Shown piece by piece: positions 1 through 7,050 of a stretch of DNA of 19,006 bases. Position 1 is the stretch's first letter, and every line of letters starts with the position of its first letter. Position numbers and translations under genes: made by a program. The DNA comes from JAWLGW01 sp964569055 (lineage in GTDB: Bacteria; Planctomycetota; J058), in assembly GCA_964569055.1 (NCBI GenBank), contig CAZMSZ010000119.1, positions 1 to 19,006 of the forward strand, given 5' to 3'. The notes under the pieces are model-generated. The model was not told the DNA's origin, did no database searches, and saw nothing but the letters and a program-made list of their open reading frames with translations.

Positions 1-323
1 AATCGGAATCGGAGTCGGAGTCGGAATCGGAATCGGAATCGGAATCGGAGTCGGAGTCGGAGTCGGAGTCGGACTCGGACTCGGAATCGGAGTCGGACTC
101 GGAATCGGAATCGGAATCGGAATCGCAGTCGGATTCGGAATCGGAATGCGAATCGGCCAAGGCCAAGGCCAAGACCGAGCGGGCGGCAATCGACGAGCTC
201 CTCGCTGCCCACGCGGACCGCGTGGCCGCCCCGGCGGCCTCCCTGTTGGAGTGTGGCCGGCGTCCCCCTACGAGGTCTCAGGAGCGGCGCTCCAGCGAGA
301 GATCCCTTCTGGAAGAGTCCTAG
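1..323 (+). CDS. C-terminal part of a Ser-Glu/Asp repeat protein (partial, enters from left)
   Basis: Reading from position 3 the frame stays open from the window edge to a TAG at 321-323. The first 48 residues are 24 Ser-Glu or Ser-Asp dipeptides (one Gln), followed by a lysine/alanine stretch and a short helical-looking tail (residues such as TERAAIDELLAAHADR) with GC-rich third positions, then a less protein-like end. No start codon lies inside, so the gene must begin upstream. I do not recognise a family; such tails occur as disordered acidic linkers or C-termini. The reverse strand of the repeat can also be read as Ser-Asp/Glu, so the strand is not certain; the plus strand is preferred because the downstream tail looks coding. 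Function unknown. Confidence 0.45.
   Translation, partial: SESESESESESESESESESESESDSDSESESDSESESESESQSDSESECESAKAKAKTERAAIDELLAAHADRVAAPAASLLECGRRPPTRSQERRSSERSLLEES
3..146. repeat. Hexanucleotide repeat TCGGAN x24
   Basis: Twenty-four uninterrupted 6-nt units, TCGGAA, TCGGAG, TCGGAC or TCGGAT (one TCGCAG), run from the window edge. The only variable base is the sixth, which is a third codon position in the Ser-Glu/Asp frame of both strands. The array probably continues to the left of the window. Units of this kind change copy number by slippage. Confidence 0.9.
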
Positions 324-376
324 GGGATTCCCTGAGGGACGTCGCCTGGCGGTGTCGGAACCGACCGAGCGGCGCT

Positions 377-382
377 TAGAAT
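377..382 (+). promoter_or_regulatory. Candidate -10 element (TAGAAT)
   Basis: TAGAAT sits 36 nt before the GTG start of the Hsp70-like gene, in the 95-nt gap after the preceding stop. It would give a leader of about 30 nt that includes the GGAAG ribosome binding site at 411-415. No good -35 is visible. Confidence 0.3.
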
Positions 383-418
383 GGGACGAGCCCGCACCGA
401 TCAGCTCTCGGGAAGCCC

Positions 419-1843
419 GTGTCTCCGAACTCCAACCCCGACCCCTTCGCCGACGACGACCCGCTCGACCCGCCTCCGCACGAGGCGGCCTCGGCGCCGC
501 CGACCGCGCGCGCCGAGACGCTGCCGGACGACGACTTCGACGCGCTCGGGTTCGACTCGGGCTTCGGCCTCGAGCCGGGCGCGCTCACGCCCGGCGGCTT
601 CGGCGCCGCGCCTGGCGGCCTGCACGACGACGACGACACGCCGCCGGGCGGGATCTACGTGGGCGAGGAGGAGGTGCAGGTCCTCGACGCGAGCGCCGTG
701 GGGCGCGCGCTGGCCGAGGCCGAGGGGCGCGCGCCCGAGCAGCCGCCCGACCTCGAGGCGCTGCAGAAGGGCCTGGTCGGGGTCGACATCGGCGCTGCCG
801 TCGCGGTCGTGGCCCGCTTCAACGACCACGGCCAGCACGAGATCGTCCCCAACCAGCACGACGACCTGTTCACGCCGGTGCAGGTGTTCTTCGACGACGA
901 TGGCGAGCGACTCGTGGGCCGCGAGGCGCGCCTGATGGCCGCCTCGGCACCCGACCGCGCCGTGGTCGACATCAAGGCCGCGATCGCCGACCCCGCCTTC
1001 AAGCGCCGGTTCGGCGACCGCGACGTGGACGCGGAGGAGGTGCTGGGCGTCCTCGTCCGTCGCCTGCTCGACGACGCGGAGGAGCACGCGGGCGAGCGAC
1101 CGACGCACCTCGCGCTGGCCGCGCCGGCCTGGTTCGGCGAGCTTCAGCGCGCCAAGCTGCGCCGCGCCGCCGAGGCGAGCGGGGCCACCGTGGTCGGGAT
1201 CGCGGACGAGGCGCTCGCGGCGGCCGTGCCCTACTCGCTCCGGCTCCCCGACCTCAACCTGCGCCAGGCGCTGGTGGTCGACCTCGGGCACGCCGCCCTC
1301 GGAGTGTCGGTCGTGCGCTGCGTCCAGGGAGACATCCAGGTCCTCGCGCAGGAGTCGCGCACCGACCTCGGCTCGGCCTGCTGGGACAAGCTGCTCGAGG
1401 ACGAGGCCGTGCGGGTGTTCAAGGAGAAGTTCGGCTTCGACCCGCGCGACGACGCGAGCGCCGCCCTGGACCTGCGCCTGCGCGCCGAGGACGCCAAGCG
1501 GGCGCTCTCGCAGCGGCCCAACTGCGCGCTCGTCGCCGCGGCGCGCGGCAAGAGCATCAAGGTCGGCTTCACCCGCAAGGGGTTCGAGCACGCCGCCCGC
1601 CCGCTGATCGAGGGGGCGCGCCAGCTCATGATCTCGGTGCGCGACGAGGCGGGAGTCAGCGACTGGAGCCGGCTCCACGCCCTGATCCTGACGGGCGGCG
1701 GCTCGCGCACCCCCGCGCTCAAGCGCATGGTCAAGGCGGAGACCAAGCTCGAGCCCGAGCGCGGGATCAACCCCGAAGAGGGCGTGGCCGTCGGCGCGCT
1801 CTACTGGGGGATCGGTGAGCGGCACCGCCTCTCCCGCGCCTGA
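419..1843 (+). CDS. Hsp70/DnaK-fold ATPase-domain protein with acidic disordered N-terminus and degraded active-site motifs
   Basis: 474 residues. Residues 1-115 are Pro/Asp/Gly-rich and probably disordered; 119-465 resemble the Hsp70/actin nucleotide-binding domain. There is no substrate-binding domain. Recognisable motifs are GVDIGAAVAVV at 121-131 (phosphate-1), an FKRRFGD stretch near 194, ADEALAAAV at 262-270 (the EPTAAA position), VVDLGHAALGVSVV at 286-299 (phosphate-2), AKRALS at 359-364 and LTGGGSRTP at 424-432. The threonine pair of GTTNS is Ala-Ala, and the GGGTFD loop is HAALG, so the residues matching DnaK Thr199 and Asp201 are missing while the Asp8 equivalent (D123) remains. Nucleotide binding may survive but hydrolysis is doubtful. 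Start is GTG at 419 with GGAAG at 411-415. It overlaps the next gene by 29 nt, so the two are probably cotranslated. A scaffold or sensor role is possible but not shown. Confidence 0.85.
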   Translation: MSPNSNPDPFADDDPLDPPPHEAASAPPTARAETLPDDDFDALGFDSGFGLEPGALTPGGFGAAPGGLHDDDDTPPGGIYVGEEEVQVLDASAVGRALAEAEGRAPEQPPDLEALQKGLVGVDIGAAVAVVARFNDHGQHEIVPNQHDDLFTPVQVFFDDDGERLVGREARLMAASAPDRAVVDIKAAIADPAFKRRFGDRDVDAEEVLGVLVRRLLDDAEEHAGERPTHLALAAPAWFGELQRAKLRRAAEASGATVVGIADEALAAAVPYSLRLPDLNLRQALVVDLGHAALGVSVVRCVQGDIQVLAQESRTDLGSACWDKLLEDEAVRVFKEKFGFDPRDDASAALDLRLRAEDAKRALSQRPNCALVAAARGKSIKVGFTRKGFEHAARPLIEGARQLMISVRDEAGVSDWSRLHALILTGGGSRTPALKRMVKAETKLEPERGINPEEGVAVGALYWGIGERHRLSRA

Positions 1844-2441
1844 GCCTCGCCGCCGCGGCTGCGCCCTGGTCGGCGCGCTGGTGCTGCTCACGGCGGTGGG
1901 CGGCGGCCTGTGGGTCGCGCACGCGGTCGAGCGGATGCGCACGCCCGACCCGCTCCCGTTCCAGCCGGTCGCCTACCGGCCGCTCGAGCGCTCGCTGCTC
2001 ACGGCCAAGCTCGAGCTGCAGCAGCTCCCGAGCAAGCTGTTCACGGGCGGCTCGGCCGAGCTGGTCCTGAGCGAGCGGGAGCTGAACCTGCTCGTGTTCG
2101 GCGACCGCGAGCCCGACCCGACGGGCAAGAGCAAGAAGGGGCGGATCGTGCTCGAGCCGGGCGGCCTGCTGCGAATCGAGGCCAGCCAGCCCGCCCACGG
2201 CGGCGGGTGGGTCAACATGGTCGCCCGCGTCCGCCTCACCCTCGGCCCGGGGAGCGAGCAGCTCGACCTCGTCGACGCCACCGTCGGCGAATACACCCTC
2301 GGCCCGGTGACCCGCCCGGTCCTGCAGCGGCTCCTGCGCCGCTCGCTCGAGAAGGCCCGCCAGGACGACCCGCGCCTGGCGCGGCTGGTCGGGTTCGCGG
2401 TGGACGGCGACGTGGTGCGGCTGCAGGTCCTGCCGCAGTGA
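1815..2441 (+). CDS. Single-pass membrane-anchored protein of unknown function
   Basis: 208 residues with a short N-terminus rich in Pro and Arg (1-15), one hydrophobic segment at about 16-36, and a soluble remainder that would lie outside the membrane (positive residues RRR precede the segment). The ELVLSERELNLLV stretch near residues 81-93 recalls the lipid-binding-like DUF2140/YpmS type proteins, in which a Leu-Asn-Leu segment follows an acidic helix, but the match is by eye and weak. The GTG start at 1815 lies inside the end of the Hsp70-like gene, in another frame, which argues for translational coupling and for work in the same process. A start further downstream would cut into the membrane segment. 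Confidence 0.75.
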   Translation: MSGTASPAPEPRRRGCALVGALVLLTAVGGGLWVAHAVERMRTPDPLPFQPVAYRPLERSLLTAKLELQQLPSKLFTGGSAELVLSERELNLLVFGDREPDPTGKSKKGRIVLEPGGLLRIEASQPAHGGGWVNMVARVRLTLGPGSEQLDLVDATVGEYTLGPVTRPVLQRLLRRSLEKARQDDPRLARLVGFAVDGDVVRLQVLPQ

Positions 2442-2465
2442 CGGCGGGGCGCGGCGCGCCGCTCA
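2439..2465. terminator. Convergent stop-to-stop GC palindrome
   Basis: The plus stop (2439-2441) and the minus stop (2463-2465) face each other across 21 nt that contain the 12-nt palindrome GCGGCGCGCCGC and partly symmetric CGGCG/CGCCG arms. It could act as a bidirectional terminator hairpin, though there is no T-run on either strand. Confidence 0.35.
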
Positions 2466-3605
2466 GTCGAGGAGCTGCTGCAGCCGCCCCCACAGCCCGC
2501 GCACCTTGGCCGCGGCGAGGAGGGCCATCAGGGCGTAGACCTTCTTGTTCGCCTGCCGGGCGACCTGCGTCCTGAAGCGCTCGAGCACCGCGGGCGTGGC
2601 CTCGCTCTCGCCGTCGGCGGGGAACGTGTGGAGGAGCACCGCGTCCGCGGTGCGCCCCATGCTGTCCTCGTCGCAGCGCCAGCTCGCGTGGCGAGCGGCG
2701 GCCTCGCGGGCGCGCGCCTCCAGCTCGCGGAGGGCGGCCGGCTCGGGCTGCTCGCCCAGCGCGGCGCGCTCGCGCAGCAGCGCGCTCGGCGCCCAGCACA
2801 GCGGATAGACCACCGCGGCGCCCCGGAACGCCTCCTCCAGCGAGCGCGCCCGGCTCAGGCTGCCCGGAGCCTGGCGCGCGAGCTGCTCCGCCTCGGCGAA
2901 GGCCGGCTCCTCGAGCTCGAACCCCTCGGGGTGCGCGAGCACGACCTCGGCGCCGAAACGCGGCAGGAGGGTGAGCAGCCCGCGCGCGAGCGCCGACGGC
3001 CCGGCGGCGGCGCGGGGCGCGTGCGCCCAGGTCACGGCCACCCGCCGACCGCGGAGGTCGCGGCCGAGCACCTCGCGCAGCCACAGGAGGTCGCCCAGGG
3101 TGTGGCTGGGGTGGTCCTCGTCGGAGCCGAGGTTCACCAGCGGGACGGGGCGCGGGTCGTTGGTCGCCTTGAGGTAGTCGTCGAGCCCGCGCAGGACGTC
3201 GCGCAGGAAGGGCGCGCCGCGCCCGGCGAGCTCGTGTCGGACCCCGAGCGCGTGCGCGTTCATGCCGAGCACGGCCCCGATCTGCGCGGCCGTCTCGCCC
3301 GCGGCCAGGGAGGCGCCGTCCACGACCACCGGCTGCATGCCGAGGCGCGCGGCGGCCCCCGCCCAGGTCGAGCGGGTACGGGTGGAGGGGTCGAGGAACA
3401 GCGCGTAGGCCAGCTCCTGCGAGAGCAGCGGCGCGCGCACGTGGCGGCGGTCGAGCGCCTCGAACGCCTCCGCCAGCTCCAGCAACGTGACGAGGTCGCG
3501 CAGCTCCCACTCGGCGGTGCGGAGCAGGCTCCGCCCCACGAGGCGCTCGAGCCCGGCGTCGTCGAGCTCGGACAGGCGACGCTTGAGCGCTTCCACTGCG
3601 ACCAT
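2463..3605 (-). CDS. YgeW-type carbamoyltransferase-fold protein
   Basis: 380 residues, the length of the YgeW branch of the aspartate/ornithine carbamoyltransferase superfamily. The carbamoyl-phosphate loop STRTR is at 74-78 within LFLDPSTRTRSTW. The HPxQ-position motif is HPSHTLGD at 165-172. The second half has the features I associate with YgeW: VTWAHAP at 191-197, a HPEGFEL segment, YPLCWAPS, and HTFPAD where ornithine carbamoyltransferases have HCLP. YgeW proteins accompany purine or ureido catabolism genes in enterobacteria but have no settled substrate. Here Gln of HPxQ is His and Cys-Leu of HCLP is Thr-Phe, so ordinary ornithine or aspartate carbamoyltransferase activity is unlikely. 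ATG start at 3605 is preceded by a strong GGAGG. No ureidohydrolase or carbamate kinase gene is nearby. Confidence 0.8.
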   Translation of the reverse strand: MVAVEALKRRLSELDDAGLERLVGRSLLRTAEWELRDLVTLLELAEAFEALDRRHVRAPLLSQELAYALFLDPSTRTRSTWAGAAARLGMQPVVVDGASLAAGETAAQIGAVLGMNAHALGVRHELAGRGAPFLRDVLRGLDDYLKATNDPRPVPLVNLGSDEDHPSHTLGDLLWLREVLGRDLRGRRVAVTWAHAPRAAAGPSALARGLLTLLPRFGAEVVLAHPEGFELEEPAFAEAEQLARQAPGSLSRARSLEEAFRGAAVVYPLCWAPSALLRERAALGEQPEPAALRELEARAREAAARHASWRCDEDSMGRTADAVLLHTFPADGESEATPAVLERFRTQVARQANKKVYALMALLAAAKVRGLWGRLQQLLD

Positions 3606-3687
3606 GGCTCACCCTCCAGTGGGGCGCCGCGGTATACCAGGCGGTCGCGGCCGCCGCCACCTGCCTCCCGTGAGGCCGACGCAACGG

Positions 3688-3720
3688 ACGGGCCGTCGTG
3701 ACCGGGCGCTGACGGCCCGT
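3688..3720. promoter_or_regulatory. 10-bp perfect inverted repeat in divergent promoter region
   Basis: ACGGGCCGTC at 3688-3697 and its exact complement GACGGCCCGT at 3711-3720 are separated by 13 nt. It lies in the 197-nt gap between the divergent carbamoyltransferase (minus) and the metallo-beta-lactamase-fold gene (plus). It may be a protein-binding site or an RNA hairpin in a leader. Confidence 0.5.
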
Positions 3721-3802
3721 TCACGTCCAGGCCACGCGGGGCGCGGCGTTCGCGGTGGGCGACGCGCCTCGTTACGCTCCACGCGACCAAGGAGGGCGGC
3801 GC

Positions 3803-4519
3803 ATGAGCGCGCAATCGACGACCCGGGTCGACGAGATCGCCTCGGGGATCTACCGGATCAGCACCCCGGTGGCCGCCGTTCCGGGCGGGTTCACCTTCAA
3901 TCAGTTCCTGATCGAGGACGACGAGCCGCTCCTGTTCCACACCGGGCCGCGCAAGCTGTTCCCCGCGGTCAGCGCCGCCGTGGCGCGCGTGCTCCCGCTC
4001 GAGCGGCTCCGCTACGTCGCGTTCTCGCACGTCGAGGCGGACGAGTGCGGCGCCCTGAACGCGCTCCTCGCCGCGGCGCCGCACGCCGTCCCGGTGTGCA
4101 GCCGGATCGCCAAGATGGTCTCGGTCGACGACCTCGCCGACCGCCCGGCCGTGGCCCTCGCCGACGGCGAGACGCTCGCCCTCGGGCGGCACGTGGTCGA
4201 GTGGTACGACGCGCCCCACCTGCCCCACGGGTGGGAGTGCGGGTTCCTCGGGGAGCGCACCACGCGCACGCTGTTCTGCGGCGACCTGTTCACGCAGGCC
4301 GGCGCCGACCCGGCGCCGCTCACCGAGGACGACATCCTCGGGCCGAGCGAGGCCATGCGCGCCTCGCTCGACTACTTCTCGCACACCCGCAACGCGCGCG
4401 AGCTGGTGGGTCGCCTGGCGCGGACCCAGCCGACCACCCTGGCCTGCATGCACGGCAGCTCGTGGCGCGGCGACGGCGAGCGATTGCTGCTCGCCCTGGG
4501 CGAGGCGCTCGATCGCTGA
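3803..4519 (+). CDS. Metallo-beta-lactamase-fold, flavodiiron-like (ODP-type) protein
   Basis: 238 residues from the ATG at 3803; this start is chosen over one 48 nt upstream because AAGGAGGG lies directly before it. The fold is the stand-alone metallo-beta-lactamase domain seen in flavodiiron proteins (oxygen/nitric oxide reductases) without the flavodoxin domain. Candidate di-metal ligands all appear in order: H76, E78 and D80 in HVEADE, H139 in PHLPHGWE, D161 in FCGDLFT, and H217 in CMHGSSW. The HxExD with Glu at position 78 is typical of the di-iron group rather than zinc hydrolases (HxHxDH). Likely cytoplasmic; could reduce oxygen or sense redox state, but without the flavodoxin partner the electron donor is unknown. 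A TACGCT hexamer at 3773-3778 may be the -10. Confidence 0.8.
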   Translation: MSAQSTTRVDEIASGIYRISTPVAAVPGGFTFNQFLIEDDEPLLFHTGPRKLFPAVSAAVARVLPLERLRYVAFSHVEADECGALNALLAAAPHAVPVCSRIAKMVSVDDLADRPAVALADGETLALGRHVVEWYDAPHLPHGWECGFLGERTTRTLFCGDLFTQAGADPAPLTEDDILGPSEAMRASLDYFSHTRNARELVGRLARTQPTTLACMHGSSWRGDGERLLLALGEALDR

Positions 4520-4532
4520 GCGGACCCGCTCA
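4517..4532. terminator. Perfect palindrome holding both convergent stops
   Basis: TGAGCGGACCCGCTCA: 7-nt arms with a 2-nt centre. The left TGA is the stop of the metallo-beta-lactamase-fold gene and the right TCA is the stop of the TetR gene on the other strand. It is a plausible bidirectional terminator core or simply a symmetric junction. Confidence 0.45.
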
Positions 4533-5231
4533 ACGCTCCCGCAACGGCGGCAGCGCCGCGAGCGCGACGGCGAGGGCGCGCTCCGGGGCGCCCCAGCCGC
4601 GGAGCAGCGCCTCGAGCGCCCCGCGGGCGAGCGCCTCGCTGCGCAGGGCAGGCGGCAGGCGCGGGTCGCGCTTGCGCAGGTGGTCGAGCCCGTGGACGGC
4701 GGCCCACAGCACGTGGGTGCGCGCGTGCGGGTCGCCCGTCGCGAGCGCGCCGCGCTCGCAGGCGGCGGACAGGAGCGCCGCGCAGCTCGTCAGCAGCTCG
4801 CGCAGCGGGGCCTCGGCCGCCTCGGCCGCCTCCGCGCCCAGCAGCGGGTCGGGCGCCGAGATCAGCGCGTCGATCAGGCGGTGGCGGGCCGGCGCGCGGA
4901 CCGCGTCGTCGAGGTAGGCCCAGGCCAGGCGCGCGATCCGGTGCAGCGCAGCAGCCTGCGGCTCGAGGTCGCCGGTGTCGATCGCGGCCCCCTCCGCGGC
5001 GACCTCGGCCGCGAACGCGCCGAGCGCCTCCCCCTGCAGCGCGACCAGCAGCGCCTCCTTGCTCGGGAAGTAGCGATACAGCCCGCCGACGGCGACCCCG
5101 AGCCGCGCCGCGAGCGCCGGCATGGTCAGGGCGGCGAGGCCCTCCTCGACCACGATCGCCATGGCCGCGGCCAGGACGGCGCGGTGGCGCTCCCGGCGGT
5201 GTTGCTGACGCTTTCCCATAAGGGACGTCAT
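4530..5231 (-). CDS. TetR/AcrR-family transcriptional regulator
   Basis: 233 residues. A TetR helix-turn-helix lies at about 20-66, with LTMPALAARLGVAVGGLYRY as its core and the FPSKEALL that ends TetR DNA-binding domains. The rest is an all-helical, Ala/Leu-rich ligand domain. The frame stays open much further upstream, but the start at 5231 is chosen because AGAAGG lies 7 nt before it and because anything longer would run through the operators and the divergent gene; an inner ATG at 5219 has no ribosome binding site. The gene is divergent from the amidohydrolase, and two similar palindromes lie between them, so it probably represses itself and that gene. The ligand may be an acylated amino acid or a fatty acid; this is inferred only from the neighbour. 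Confidence 0.88.
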   Translation of the reverse strand: MTSLMGKRQQHRRERHRAVLAAAMAIVVEEGLAALTMPALAARLGVAVGGLYRYFPSKEALLVALQGEALGAFAAEVAAEGAAIDTGDLEPQAAALHRIARLAWAYLDDAVRAPARHRLIDALISAPDPLLGAEAAEAAEAPLRELLTSCAALLSAACERGALATGDPHARTHVLWAAVHGLDHLRKRDPRLPPALRSEALARGALEALLRGWGAPERALAVALAALPPLRER

Positions 5232-5251
5232 ACCAGAGCCTTCTGGCAAAT

Positions 5252-5266
5252 GCGAATCTCGTTCAC
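5252..5266. promoter_or_regulatory. Probable TetR operator, copy 1
   Basis: GCGAATCTCGTTCAC matches copy 2 at 12 of 15 positions and keeps the TGAAT-like and TTCAC half-sites (GAAT/TTC). It lies 21 nt upstream of the TetR start, so binding here would block the tetR promoter. Confidence 0.55.
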
Positions 5267-5293
5267 TTTCCCCGCATGGCGTGGTTTCATTGT

Positions 5294-5308
5294 GTGAATC
5301 ACATTCAC
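5294..5308. promoter_or_regulatory. Probable TetR operator, copy 2 (perfect)
   Basis: GTGAATCACATTCAC has perfect 6-nt arms around a 3-nt centre, a typical TetR-family site. It ends 13 nt before the amidohydrolase start. Its centre is 42 bp from that of copy 1, about four helical turns, so both would be bound on one face of the DNA. Confidence 0.7.
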
Positions 5309-5321
5309 CTTCGAGGCCGAC

Positions 5322-7049
5322 ATGCACGACGTGGTGATCCGGGGCGGGACGGTGGTCGACGGCAGCGGAGGGCCGGCCTTCACGGCCGACGTGGCGCTCG
5401 AGGGCGAGCGGATCGTGGGGGTGGGGCGCGACCTCGGTCCGGCCCGGCGGGTGGTCGACGCCGACGGGCTGCTGGTCACGCCCGGGTTCGTCGACATTCA
5501 CACCCACTACGACGCGCAGGCCACGTGGGACCCCTACCTCACCCCCTCGAGCTGGCACGGGGTGACCACGGTCGTGATGGGGAGCTGCGGCGTGGGGTTC
5601 GCGCCGGCCGCCCCCGACCGCCACGCGTGGTTGATCGGCCTCATGGAGGGGGTGGAGGACATTCCGGGCGCCGCGCTGACCGAGGGGATCCGCTGGGGCT
5701 GGGAGAGCTTCCCCGAGTACCTCGACGCCCTGGCCGCCTCGCCGCGCGCGCTCGACGTCGGGGCGCAGGTCCCGCACGGCGCGGTGCGGGCCTACGTGAT
5801 GGGCGAGCGCGGCGCGCGCAACGAGGCGGCGACCGCGGACGACGTGCGCCGCATGGCCGCGATCGTCGAGGAGGCCCTGCGGGCCGGCGCGCTCGGGTTC
5901 TCGACCTCACGCACCCTGCTGCACCGGAGTGCGCTCGACGGCGAGCCGGTCCCGGGCACGTTCGCGGCCGAGGACGAGCTGCTCGGGATCGCGCGGGCCC
6001 TGCGCCGCGCCGGCCACGGCATGTTCCAGCTCGCGGCCGAGCACCAGGCCGTGCCGCAGGAGCTGGCCTGGGCGCGCCGGATCGCCGAGCTCGGGGTCCC
6101 GGTGAGCTTCAACCTCTCGCAGTTCGATCAAGCGCCCGACCTGTGGCGGCGCGTGCTCGGGCTGCTCGACGAGGCCGGCGCCGAGGGGCTGCCGATCCGC
6201 GCGCAGGTGGCCGGGCGCGCGATCGGCATCCTCATGTGCTGGGGTGGGACCGCCACCCCGTTCGCGACCTACCCCAGCGTGCTCGCCCTGCGCGAGCTGC
6301 CGCCCGCCGAGGCGCAGCGCCGCCTGGCCGACCCGGCCTTCAAGGCCCGGGTCCTCGCCGAGCAGCCGCTCCACCTCGGCGACTTCGAGACGTTCGTCAC
6401 GCGCTCGTTCCACAAGATGTTCGCGGTCGACGCGAGCTTCGACTACGAGCCCGCCCCCGAGGCGAGCGTGGCCGCGCTCGCCGCGCGCGAACAGAGCCGC
6501 CCCGAGGAGGTGGCCTGGGACCTCCTCGCGCGGGACGGCGGGCGCGGCATGCTGTACTTCCCGCTGTTCAACTACTCGCACGGCGACCTCGCCGTGCTCC
6601 ACGAGCTGCACCAGCACCCGCGCACGCTGATGGGCCTCTCCGACGCGGGCGCCCACTGCGGCGCGATCTGCGACGGCGGCATGCCGACCTTCATGCTGAG
6701 CCACTGGGCGCGCGACCGCTCCCGCGGCCCGCGCCTCCCGCTCGAGCACGTCGTCCGCCGCCAGACGTCGGACACGGCCGAGGCGTTCGGCCTGTTCGAC
6801 CGCGGCCGGATCGCGCCCGGCTACCGGGCGGACCTCAACCTGATCGACTTCGCGCGCCTGCGCCTGACCGCGCCGGCCCTGGTCCGCGACCTCCCCGCCG
6901 GCGGCCGCCGCCTGATCCAGAAGGCCGAGGGCTACGTGGCGACCTTCGTCGCCGGCCAGGCGATCGCCGAGCGCGGCGAGCCGACCGGCGCGCTCCCAGG
7001 CGCGCTGCTGCGCGGCCCGCAGCCCGCGCCGCAGGCGGCGCTGGTCTAG
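5322..7049 (+). CDS. Amidohydrolase, N-acyl-D-amino-acid deacylase (D-aminoacylase) type
   Basis: 575 residues. The metal-dependent hydrolase fold of the amidohydrolase superfamily is shown by the N-terminal beta-sandwich start (VVIRGGTVVDGSG), GFVDIHTHYDAQ with metal-binding H60 and H62, GSCGVGF at 87-93 containing the cysteine (C89) used as a metal ligand in D-aminoacylases, and LSDAGAHCG at 439-447 with the likely catalytic D441. The C-terminal FGLFDRGRIAPGYRADLNLIDF closes the sandwich, as is usual. The MEGVEDIP and WESFPEYLDAL segments are those of the N-acyl-D-amino-acid deacylase branch, so it probably hydrolyses N-acylated or otherwise modified amino acids. The usual GNCG is GSCG here. 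ATG start with a modest GAGG upstream. Probably repressed by the divergent TetR protein. Confidence 0.87.
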   Translation: MHDVVIRGGTVVDGSGGPAFTADVALEGERIVGVGRDLGPARRVVDADGLLVTPGFVDIHTHYDAQATWDPYLTPSSWHGVTTVVMGSCGVGFAPAAPDRHAWLIGLMEGVEDIPGAALTEGIRWGWESFPEYLDALAASPRALDVGAQVPHGAVRAYVMGERGARNEAATADDVRRMAAIVEEALRAGALGFSTSRTLLHRSALDGEPVPGTFAAEDELLGIARALRRAGHGMFQLAAEHQAVPQELAWARRIAELGVPVSFNLSQFDQAPDLWRRVLGLLDEAGAEGLPIRAQVAGRAIGILMCWGGTATPFATYPSVLALRELPPAEAQRRLADPAFKARVLAEQPLHLGDFETFVTRSFHKMFAVDASFDYEPAPEASVAALAAREQSRPEEVAWDLLARDGGRGMLYFPLFNYSHGDLAVLHELHQHPRTLMGLSDAGAHCGAICDGGMPTFMLSHWARDRSRGPRLPLEHVVRRQTSDTAEAFGLFDRGRIAPGYRADLNLIDFARLRLTAPALVRDLPAGGRRLIQKAEGYVATFVAGQAIAERGEPTGALPGALLRGPQPAPQAALV

Positions 7050-7050
7050 A
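7045..7050. other. Overlapping convergent stop codons in TCTAGA
   Basis: The palindrome TCTAGA holds the TAG of the amidohydrolase (7047-7049) and, on the other strand, the TAG of the Ntn hydrolase (7048-7046). The genes thus overlap by 4 nt tail to tail; no separate terminator fits between them. Confidence 0.85.

Noticed and set aside
1..146. CRISPR array or minisatellite
   Set aside because: Units are 6 nt without spacers; it is a coding-compatible hexanucleotide repeat.
146..379. A 77-residue plus-strand frame after the repeat
   Set aside because: Overlaps the frame that continues the Ser-acidic repeat, and is Gly/Arg-rich without a ribosome binding site.
401..1942. A 513-residue minus-strand open frame opposite the Hsp70-like gene
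   Set aside because: Composition is typical of antisense frames in GC-rich DNA, and the plus strand has the Hsp70 motifs.
5232..5777. Upstream extension of the TetR frame by 182 residues
   Set aside because: It would run through the operators and over the start of the divergent amidohydrolase; a ribosome binding site supports 5231.
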